Positions 1 through 5,900 of a DNA stretch of 17,229 nt are shown here, piece by piece; position 1 is the first letter of the stretch; the number at the start of each line of letters is the position of its first letter. This DNA is from Phycisphaerales bacterium. GTDB taxonomy: Bacteria; Planctomycetota; Phycisphaerae; SM23-33. A program made the translations under genes and the position numbers. The notes beneath the pieces are model-generated. The model had not been told where the DNA came from, searched no databases, and saw only the letters and a list, made by a program, of their open reading frames with translations. Location: contig PMBX01000119.1 in NCBI GenBank assembly GCA_003153915.1, positions 212-17,440 on the forward strand. The letters are read 5' to 3'.

Positions 1-1185
1 GCGGGCCTTCTTTTCCTTCATTTCACTTTCGGTGGCCGCGCCGACGTTGATCTGCGCGACTCCGCCGGCCAGCTTGGCCAGACGCTCCTGGAGTTTTTCA
101 CGGTCGTAGTCGCTGGTGGTGGTTTCGATCTCCTGGCGAATTTGGGCGATGCGGGACTGAATCGCCGAGGTCTTGCCCACGCCCTCGATGATCGTGGTGT
201 TGTCGTTGTCGATGGTGATCTTCTTGGCCGTGCCCAGGTCGGTCAACGGGATGCTCTCCAACTCGACGCCCAGATCCTTGGTGAAGACCTTGGCGCCGGT
301 GAGGATTCCGATGTCCTCCATCATGGCCTTGCGGCGGTCGCCATAACCTGGCGCCTTCACCGCCGCGACGGAAAGAATGCCGCGAAGCTTGTTGACCACC
401 AGTGTCGCCAGCGCCTCGCCCTCGATGTCCTCGGCGATAATCAGCAACGGACGCTTGGACTGCGAGGACTTCTCCAACAGCGGGATGAGCTTGGCGACGC
501 TGGAGATTTTGTCCTCGTGGAGAAGGATCAGGGGCTTTTCCAGCACGCACTCCATGCTTTCGGGGTCGGTCATGAAGTGCGGGGAAAGATACCCGCGGTC
601 GAATTGCATGCCCTCGACGACCTCCACGGTCGTCTCGATGCTCTTGCCTTCCTCGACGGTAATCACGCCGTCCCGCCCCACCTTGGCCATCGCCTCGGCG
701 AGCATCTTGCCCACCTCCGGGTCGTTGTTGGCGCTGACGGCGGCGACGTTGCGGATGTCCTGATCGCCCTTGACGGGGATGGCGATTCTCTTGATTTCCT
801 CGATGACCGCATCGACGGCCTTGCGGATGCCCCGCGTCAGCGACATCGGGTCGGCGCCGGCGGTGAGGTTGCGGTAGCCCTCGCGGAAGATCGCCTCAGC
901 CAGCACGGTGGCGGTGGTTGTCCCGTCTCCGGCGGCGTCGGAGGTCTTGGAGGCCGCTTCTTTGATCAATTGAGCGCCAAGATTCTCGTTCTTGTCCGCC
1001 AGTTCAATCTCCTCGGCCACCGTCACGCCATCCTTGGTGACCGTCGGGGCGCCCCAGCTCTTGTTGAGGATCGCCGTCCGCCCACGTGGTCCCAGCGTGC
1101 TCCGCACCGCGCGGACGAGCTTACCGGCGCCGATCAGAAGCGCTTTTCGTGCTTGAAGTTCCATCGTTATTTGCTTGGCCGACAT
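1..1185 (-). CDS. groEL: Chaperonin GroEL (60 kDa), C-terminal part outside window
   Basis: This is the N-terminal 395 residues of a Hsp60 chaperonin, the ATP-driven double-ring cage that folds cytosolic proteins; the usual length is about 540, so roughly a quarter is missing beyond the left edge. Family marks seen: TLGPRGR (30-36), the ATP-site segment KDGVTVAEEIEL with Asp52, GDGTTTATVLAEA with Asp87, the apical-domain GYLSPHF segment, and VGAATESEMKEKKAR running into the edge. The third catalytic aspartate (398 in E. coli) lies outside. The start is fixed by an AAGGAG ribosome site 9 nt upstream. No groES precedes it: the next gene upstream on the same strand is the DUF1854 gene, 309 bp away. 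I find no CIRCE operator. The N-terminus (MSAKQITMELQARKALL) is less typical than the rest. Many bacteria have several GroELs, and this could be an extra, solitary copy. Family assignment is certain; paralogue status is inferred. Confidence 0.97.
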   Translation of the reverse strand, partial: MSAKQITMELQARKALLIGAGKLVRAVRSTLGPRGRTAILNKSWGAPTVTKDGVTVAEEIELADKNENLGAQLIKEAASKTSDAAGDGTTTATVLAEAIFREGYRNLTAGADPMSLTRGIRKAVDAVIEEIKRIAIPVKGDQDIRNVAAVSANNDPEVGKMLAEAMAKVGRDGVITVEEGKSIETTVEVVEGMQFDRGYLSPHFMTDPESMECVLEKPLILLHEDKISSVAKLIPLLEKSSQSKRPLLIIAEDIEGEALATLVVNKLRGILSVAAVKAPGYGDRRKAMMEDIGILTGAKVFTKDLGVELESIPLTDLGTAKKITIDNDNTTIIEGVGKTSAIQSRIAQIRQEIETTTSDYDREKLQERLAKLAGGVAQINVGAATESEMKEKKAR

Positions 1186-1194
1186 AAGGGGCTT

Positions 1195-1200
1195 CTCCTT
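1195..1200 (-). promoter_or_regulatory. Shine-Dalgarno site of groEL
   Basis: Minus-strand AAGGAG lies 9 nt before the ATG at 1185 and fixes the GroEL start. It is the strongest ribosome site in the window, consistent with a highly expressed chaperonin. Confidence 0.75.
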
Positions 1201-1392
1201 CCAGTATGCTTACGTTTTCAAGTCAGCGGACAACGTTCTGCCCGGGTACGTCCGCCGAGCAAAACCCGGCGGCGCGCCTTGGCGGGCAGGAAAAGAGCGC
1301 TGCGACAAAGCCAACAGCAACCCTCGTGCCTGGACACACAAGACCTTATATGACAACTAGTTGACGGTTATTATGTTCAAGAATCTTCCCCC

Positions 1393-1432
1393 GCCAGACT
1401 GCCAAGGTTGCACTTGGCACTACGGCAGTGGC
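1393..1432. repeat. Nested inverted repeat, REP-like or terminator hairpin
   Basis: TGCCAAG (1400-1406) and CTTGGCA (1413-1419) form a perfect 7-bp stem with a 6-nt loop. An outer pair, GCCAGACTGCC (1393-1403) and GGCAGTGGC (1424-1432), is complementary apart from two extra bases and competes with the inner stem for TGCC. No T-tract follows on the minus strand, so it is not a classical intrinsic terminator for the DUF1854 gene. The compact nested shape, with GTTCCAGGCACAC just beside it, resembles repetitive extragenic palindromes; that reading is inference from one copy. Confidence 0.45.
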
Positions 1433-1494
1433 GCGTTTTGACAGCGTGAGGTTCCAGGCACACACCCCCGTCTCCCCCGGTCTCCCTGGTTTGG

Positions 1495-2052
1495 TCACCA
1501 GTAGATGTACCGTTGCAAGTCGGCTAGTTCCCTGGCTGGAAGCTGTCGCATGTCGGGTATGAGGTAGCGGTTCTCGTCAACGTCGATAAGGATCTTACCG
1601 TGCTGGCCGTAGTCCACCGCCCGGTCGTATTGCCACCGCATCAGGAAATCGACGGGGCCTTTGTCCGTCTCGGCCTCGATGGCGATGAAACCATACTTCC
1701 AACCGATGCTCTTGAGTTTCGTGATGTTGTGGACAAAATATCGCCTCGCCAGTGCCTGGCGGACCAGGTCACCATCATCCTTGGGGAACTGGTTGAGGTC
1801 GCGGATGATGCCGATTTCGATATCGCGGCCTTTGCCGACGGAATGGATCAACGCGACGTATCCGTCGGGGTGGGCCACTGGGAAAGCGTAGGCCGCATAG
1901 ACCCCGCCATAGATCCGCTCGCCCTTGACCGTCACGTGCAACGCGCCATGGGAACCGAGGTGGATACGGCACATGTCGGAGGTCAGGAACCGTACCTGGG
2001 TTGGATCGGGGCCTTCGAGGCTCTGTTGGGTCTTGGTAGGCGAATCCGTCAT
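1495..2052 (-). CDS. DUF1854 family protein (cyanophycin-associated type)
   Basis: A 185-residue soluble protein with no signal peptide or membrane segment. After a short polar leader (about 1-20), the single domain has the features I associate with DUF1854: RFLTSDMCRIHLG near the start, GERIYGGVYAAYAFPVAHPDGYVAL, a DIEIGIIRDLNQFP segment, RRYFVHNITKLKSIGWKYGF, and the C-terminal ILIDVDENRYLIPDMRQLP. Members commonly sit beside an ABC transporter and, in several lineages, near cyanophycin synthetase or cyanophycinase; the biochemical role is unknown. The ATG at 2052 overlaps the TGA of the upstream ABC gene as ATGA, indicating translational coupling and a shared role. The frame stays open upstream to 2169, but that stretch lies inside the ABC gene and is not domain-like, so I prefer 2052. 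No cyanophycin gene is seen in the window. Confidence 0.88.
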   Translation of the reverse strand: MTDSPTKTQQSLEGPDPTQVRFLTSDMCRIHLGSHGALHVTVKGERIYGGVYAAYAFPVAHPDGYVALIHSVGKGRDIEIGIIRDLNQFPKDDGDLVRQALARRYFVHNITKLKSIGWKYGFIAIEAETDKGPVDFLMRWQYDRAVDYGQHGKILIDVDENRYLIPDMRQLPARELADLQRYIYW

Positions 2053-4334
2053 GGTTTCCCCTGGATGGCAAGGGCGTCCACGCTGGGTTCTCGGGACAGC
2101 TCGGTCTGAATCTTCACCAACCGGTGATACATCCCGCCCAGGGCCATGAGTTCCTCGTGCGTGCCGCACTCGATGATCCGCCCGTCGTCCATGACGATGA
2201 TGCGATCGGAGTTCTTCAGCGTGCTGAGGCGGTGGGCGATGGCGATGGTCGTCCGCCCCGCCGTCACGCGGGCCAACGCCTGCTGGATCAACTGCTCGCT
2301 TTCGGTGTCCACATTGCTGGTGGCCTCGTCAAGGATCAGCACCGGCGGATCGTACAGCAGCGCCCGGGCGATGGAGACCCGCTGTCGCTCCCCGCCCGAC
2401 AAACCCGCGCCGTGCTCGCCGATGTAGGTGTCGTAGCCCAGCGGATGGTGCATGATGAAGTCGTGGGCGTTAGCGGCCTTGGCAGCCGCCATTACCTCCT
2501 CCGGGGTGGCGCCCCTGCGGCCATACGTGATGTTGGCGTAGATCGTCCCTCGGAAAAGGAACGGCTCCTGGAGCACGATCCCCACGCACTTGCGCAGGTC
2601 GGCCAGGTTGACTTCTCGCACATCCAAGCCGTCCAGAAGCACCCGCCCCCCGTCAACCTCGTAAAACCTGGCCAGGATATTGGTCAGCGTGGTCTTGCCC
2701 GAACCGCTCTTGCCGACGATCCCCAGATGCTCGCCGGGGCGGACCTCAAAGGATACACCCTTTAGGATCGGTTCGTGGCGGTTGTAACCGAAGGTTACGT
2801 TCTCGAAGGCGATTTCGCCTCGCGGGGCGGACAGGGACTTGGAATCTTTGGCCTCGACGATCTGCACCGGTGTGTCAAGGATTTCGAACGTTCGCTGTGT
2901 GGCCGTGAGGAATTGCGTCAACCAACTGGTCAACTGCGTCAGGCTGCTCAGCGGCCCGTAGAACATCCCCAGGTAGCCCAGCGTCTTCATCAGAGTGCCC
3001 AGCGTCATTTGTTTGGACAACACTTCCTGCCCGCCGACATACCAGACGATCAGCCCGCCCAACTGGAAGATGATCCCGATTGCGGGGTTAAACGCTGAAA
3101 CCGTGTACTCAACGCCGCGCGAACTGTCGCGGATGTAGGCGCTGGAGACGCCGAATCGGCCCTGTTCCTTCTGCTCCTGGCCGAAGGCCTTCACCACCCG
3201 AATCCCCGAGAAAATCGTGTTCAGCGTGCCATGCAGTTTGCTGCCGGCGTCCCACACGCGATAATAGCGCGGGTAGATGCGCTTCCAGAAAAACATCGCC
3301 GCCAAGACCACCAGCGGGGAGGGAAACAAGGCATACAGGGCCAACTTCCAGTTGATACTGAACAGCATTCCGCCGACGGCAACAAGTTGAATCATCTGCG
3401 CCAGGAAACCGCTTGTAAGCTGGTAGACGAAACCCCGCATCTGATCCGTGTCGCCGGCAACCCTGGCCATGAGCTGTCCGACGTTGTAGCGGTCATAGTA
3501 GGCCACCTCCAGGCGCGTCAGGTGGTTCAGCACGCGGGATCGCATGTCGTAGCTGATTTGCGTGCCTACGTAGCTGCCCAACCTCCCCGTAAACATGCTC
3601 ACAATAGCACCAAGGAGGTTCGTGGCAAACATCACTGCCACAATACCCAGAAGCCACAAACTCGCCGTTTTCGCCGCCAAGGGTCTGGCAGGACTGAGGA
3701 CCTTGTCCACCAATAATCCCACCAACTGCTGCGGGATCATGGCAAGGCCAATGGTAACAAGCACCAGGCACATCATGATGACGGCCTTGCCTGCGTAGGG
3801 GCGCATGAGTTTAAGCACGCGGGCAAACACCGCGCCGCGATTCACGCAGCGGCGGCAGACATCCCCGGGAAACTCCAGCGTCAGGCCGCAGACGGGGCAC
3901 TTGCGGGGGTTCGTGTCGTCCTCGGCGGTGACGGAGACTTCCTTGCCCTCGATCCAGGCCTTCAGCTTCCCGGCGACCTTGTGGAACAGGTCCGCCCGCG
4001 CATTGGAGTATGCCAATACCTCGACGTAGACGCCCTCTACCAGGGCGTCGATGAACCCACCGCCCACACCCTGGCGCGTGCGGAATTCCTTGATGTCCGA
4101 GCGATTCAGGTCGATCCGCACCGCGTGGGGATGATCCGCACCGGGCTGCCCCACAGTCAGCAACCGCTCCGGCAGGACCAGCACGTACACCGGTTCATAG
4201 AGACCGGCGAGATTGATATCAGTCTGGGCGCACAGCCAGGCTTGGTCCGGACTGATCCCCTCTTTCCCGAGAAGGCTACCCAGATCCTCCGGCAGAGGCT
4301 GGTTCAATAACTCAGAACGTCCGCTAAGCGTCAT
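2049..4334 (-). CDS. ABC exporter-type permease/ATPase with N-terminal extension and zinc ribbon
   Basis: A 761-residue half-transporter. Residues 1-135 form a soluble domain that itself resembles a DUF1854-partner extension (AGLYEPVYVLVLPERLLTV). Residues 146-163 hold a zinc-ribbon-like set, CPVC then CRRC. A six-helix exporter membrane domain follows (about 180-480), including the DRYNVGQLMARVAGDTDQMR coupling region. The nucleotide-binding domain has Walker A GKSGSGKT (541-548), Q-loop Gln589, signature LSGGERQR (645-652), Walker B VLILDE (665-670) and switch His701, all intact, so it should hydrolyse ATP. It most resembles MsbA/lipid A or multidrug exporters, but the N-terminal module and coupled DUF1854 gene place it in the cyanophycin-metabolism-associated ABC type. 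Substrate is unknown. A probable promoter lies at 4456-4483. Family very sure; transported molecule not. Confidence 0.93.
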   Translation of the reverse strand: MTLSGRSELLNQPLPEDLGSLLGKEGISPDQAWLCAQTDINLAGLYEPVYVLVLPERLLTVGQPGADHPHAVRIDLNRSDIKEFRTRQGVGGGFIDALVEGVYVEVLAYSNARADLFHKVAGKLKAWIEGKEVSVTAEDDTNPRKCPVCGLTLEFPGDVCRRCVNRGAVFARVLKLMRPYAGKAVIMMCLVLVTIGLAMIPQQLVGLLVDKVLSPARPLAAKTASLWLLGIVAVMFATNLLGAIVSMFTGRLGSYVGTQISYDMRSRVLNHLTRLEVAYYDRYNVGQLMARVAGDTDQMRGFVYQLTSGFLAQMIQLVAVGGMLFSINWKLALYALFPSPLVVLAAMFFWKRIYPRYYRVWDAGSKLHGTLNTIFSGIRVVKAFGQEQKEQGRFGVSSAYIRDSSRGVEYTVSAFNPAIGIIFQLGGLIVWYVGGQEVLSKQMTLGTLMKTLGYLGMFYGPLSSLTQLTSWLTQFLTATQRTFEILDTPVQIVEAKDSKSLSAPRGEIAFENVTFGYNRHEPILKGVSFEVRPGEHLGIVGKSGSGKTTLTNILARFYEVDGGRVLLDGLDVREVNLADLRKCVGIVLQEPFLFRGTIYANITYGRRGATPEEVMAAAKAANAHDFIMHHPLGYDTYIGEHGAGLSGGERQRVSIARALLYDPPVLILDEATSNVDTESEQLIQQALARVTAGRTTIAIAHRLSTLKNSDRIIVMDDGRIIECGTHEELMALGGMYHRLVKIQTELSREPSVDALAIQGKP

Positions 4335-4418
4335 TTATCTATCTTCACGGACCGCCCGCCACCGCAGCGCCGCCACCGGCTCCAAACATCCACCGGCAAC
4401 AGGTTCGTGTTCCATCCT

Positions 4419-4437
4419 CCCATGCCGGGGGCATGGG
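4419..4437. repeat. GC-rich hairpin between ispH-like gene and ABC gene
   Basis: CCCATGCC (4419-4426) and GGCATGGG (4430-4437) are perfect 8-bp arms around a 3-nt GGG loop. No T-tract follows on the minus strand. If the promoter at 4456-4483 is real, the hairpin lies in the 5' untranslated leader of the ABC/DUF1854 mRNA, where it could stabilise or regulate the message; otherwise it may end or process the upstream ispH-like transcript. Confidence 0.55.
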
Positions 4438-4455
4438 CGGTCCTATGGCAGAACC

Positions 4456-4483
4456 CTATTATCACGTTTCATGCGAATGTCAA
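4456..4483 (-). promoter_or_regulatory. Putative sigma-70-type promoter of ABC/DUF1854 operon
   Basis: Minus strand: perfect -35 TTGACA (4483-4478). The downstream hexamer TAATAG (4461-4456) is at 16-bp spacing; an overlapping better match, GATAAT (4463-4458), is at only 14 bp. The start would fall about 4450, giving a leader of about 115 nt. The local sequence is clearly AT-richer than the surroundings. Planctomycete promoter rules are poorly known, so this is a consensus-based guess. Confidence 0.5.
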
Positions 4484-4497
4484 ACAAAAATAGCGCA

Positions 4498-4549
4498 CGG
4501 TCTTCCGGTCCTCGGTTCGACTTGGCTCACCGTTCCCGGTCTTCCGGTC
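4498..4549. repeat. 13-bp direct repeat pair at the 3' end of the ispH-like gene
   Basis: CGGTCTTCCGGTC occurs at 4498-4510 and 4537-4549, 39 bp apart start to start. The second copy covers part of the stop codon of the ispH-like gene. Function unknown; it may be a small local duplication. Confidence 0.5.
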
Positions 4550-5735
4550 ATTCCCGTCCACACGCCAGGAACTCCGCCAAGCGGTCGAGCACCGCCCCGA
4601 CAACGATCTCCGGGCTGGACGCCCCCGCCAGCACCCCGATCCGCACAGGCCTGCGGGCGGGAAGCCAGTGGCGGACCACCGCGGAAGCGCCGGTAGCAAA
4701 GTCCATGGTCAACAACTCGTCGCGGGAGCGGATGGCGGCGGAGTCTTCGATGAAATAGGTCGGGCAGAAGCCGCCGGCCAATTCGTAGAGATGTCGCGTG
4801 TTGGAGGAACCGAACCCGCCGACGACGATCACCACATCGCAACCGGTGCGACACAATTCCACCGCCGCCGTCTGGCGGTCCTGCGTGGCGCGGCAGACGG
4901 TGGGGTACAACAGCAGGCGATCAGAGAGGCCCGAAGCACCGAAACGCCGGGTGAAACTCTCCTCCAGCATCCCGCGCAACTTGATCGTCTCGCCGTGAAG
5001 CATCGTCGTCTGACTGACCTGCGCGAGGCGCAGGAACGGTTCGATGGACTCCGCGTTGGTCGCCTGCGGCAGGAATTGAGCGAACTTCTCGTCGGGACTC
5101 GTCCCCTCAACGATGCGGCAGAAATGTCCCGCTTGTTCCAGGTCCCCGACGATAAGGTATTTTCCGCCAAGGTCCTCCAGCCGCGATCTTGTCACGACGG
5201 TCTCGTCGTGGCCCGCTCGCCCGAAGATCAGCACGGCGAACCCGCGCCGACAGGCCTTCTCCGCCCATGCCCAAAGCCGCCGGACGTCCGTGCAGGTGGT
5301 ATCCACGATGCGGCAGCCGATGGCCCGCAACCGCCGCTCCACCGGAAGCGGCAGGCCGAAGGCCGGGATTATCGCGCAGTCGTCGGTACCGATGTGCTTT
5401 TCCAACTCGGCCAGTTGCTCTCCAGAAAGCATCCGCACTCCTGCCTGGCGGAAATGCTCGTTGACCCAGGGATTGTGGATGATCTGCCCCAAAAGGAAGA
5501 ACCGCCCGCCGGACTTGCCCCCGCCCGCGACGGCCTCCTCGACGACCACCAGCGCCCGCTTGACCCCGCGGCAGAACCCAAATACCCGCGGAAGGACGAT
5601 CTGTCCACCGTGCAGGTTCCAGACATTGCCCGAATCGCCCATCCGGTCCACCGTCGTGCTGGAAAACGGCGAGGTCCTGTCGCCCCCCTGCCGGTAGCGA
5701 TCCGGCGATGGTGGTTGATGTTCCGAATCGGTCAT
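4548..5735 (-). CDS. ispH: 4-hydroxy-3-methylbut-2-enyl diphosphate reductase-like protein (IspH/LytB family)
   Basis: IspH performs the last MEP-pathway step, reducing HMBPP to IPP and DMAPP with a [4Fe-4S] cluster. In this 395-residue protein all three cluster cysteines are kept: GFCRGVKRA (Cys55), DTTCTDV (Cys148) and PTVCRATQDRQ (Cys281). Also kept are IIHNPWV (His87), the GHDE motif with His176 and Glu178 (E. coli His124 and Glu126), SQTT, the SSN motif (about 310-312) and GASSPE. The conserved SAHG motif holding E. coli His74 reads PAFG here, so that substrate-contacting His is Phe126. The family is usually 300-330 residues; the extra length is an N-terminal polar tail. The frame is open to an ATG at 5819, but codon use turns GC3-rich only from 5735; an ATG at 5642 with GGTGG upstream is another possible start. 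Family membership is sure; whether it still makes IPP or is a diverged paralogue is open. Confidence 0.88.
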   Translation of the reverse strand: MTDSEHQPPSPDRYRQGGDRTSPFSSTTVDRMGDSGNVWNLHGGQIVLPRVFGFCRGVKRALVVVEEAVAGGGKSGGRFFLLGQIIHNPWVNEHFRQAGVRMLSGEQLAELEKHIGTDDCAIIPAFGLPLPVERRLRAIGCRIVDTTCTDVRRLWAWAEKACRRGFAVLIFGRAGHDETVVTRSRLEDLGGKYLIVGDLEQAGHFCRIVEGTSPDEKFAQFLPQATNAESIEPFLRLAQVSQTTMLHGETIKLRGMLEESFTRRFGASGLSDRLLLYPTVCRATQDRQTAAVELCRTGCDVVIVVGGFGSSNTRHLYELAGGFCPTYFIEDSAAIRSRDELLTMDFATGASAVVRHWLPARRPVRIGVLAGASSPEIVVGAVLDRLAEFLACGRE

Positions 5736-5841
5736 GGCCTCATGATAACCGCAATTGCAGTGGGCAAAACGCGAAATGCCGGCGGCCCGACCGATGACCG
5801 CACATGAAGCCCCATGCACCGCATTGGGATAGATTCGTCCC

Positions 5842-5860
5842 CCCCGTTCACCGCACGGGG
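5842..5860. repeat. Hairpin upstream of ispH-like gene
   Basis: CCCCGT (5842-5847) and ACGGGG (5855-5860) are complementary around a 7-nt loop. It lies 21 bp from the terminator hairpin at 5881-5899 and within the leader region of the ispH-like gene. It may be part of a double terminator or a leader element; no T-tract follows it. Confidence 0.4.
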
Positions 5861-5880
5861 ATGGATATGTTCAAAACAAT

Positions 5881-5899
5881 CCCACGGTTATGCCGTGGG
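5881..5899 (-). terminator. Rho-independent-type terminator after glycosidase-like gene
   Basis: Minus strand: CCCACGG and CCGTGGG form a 7-bp GC-rich stem with a 5-nt loop, starting one base after the TAA at 5903-5901. It is followed by ATTGTTTTG, a moderately T-rich tract. This placement fits termination of the lptB-to-glycosidase operon. Confidence 0.6.
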
Positions 5900-5900
5900 C

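Larger units (their letters stand above)
1186..1494. other. 309-bp intergenic region between DUF1854 gene and groEL
   Basis: No convincing gene is present. It holds a perfect 10-bp palindrome CAACTAGTTG at 1354-1363, a nested inverted repeat at 1393-1432 (separate entry), and a distant inverted pair GTGCCTGGA (1327-1335) and GTTCCAGGCAC (1450-1460). The groEL promoter must lie here if groEL is transcribed alone. TATAAG (minus, about 1350) and CATAAT (minus, about 1375) are possible -10 boxes, but neither has a good -35 at 16-18 bp. No CIRCE (TTAGCACTC-N9-GAGTGCTAA) is visible. Confidence 0.6.

Noticed and set aside
142..1353. Long plus-strand open frame of about 400 codons antisense to groEL
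   Set aside because: It mirrors the groEL codons in GC-rich DNA, has no recognisable domain, and the minus-strand GroEL reading is unmistakable.
1186..1494. CIRCE/HrcA operator upstream of groEL
   Set aside because: No TTAGCACTC-N9-GAGTGCTAA-like sequence could be found; the symmetric elements present have different sequence.
4668..5807. Long plus-strand open frame antisense to the ispH-like gene
   Set aside because: Low-complexity Arg/Pro/Ala-rich translation without family features; the IspH motifs on the minus strand explain the region.
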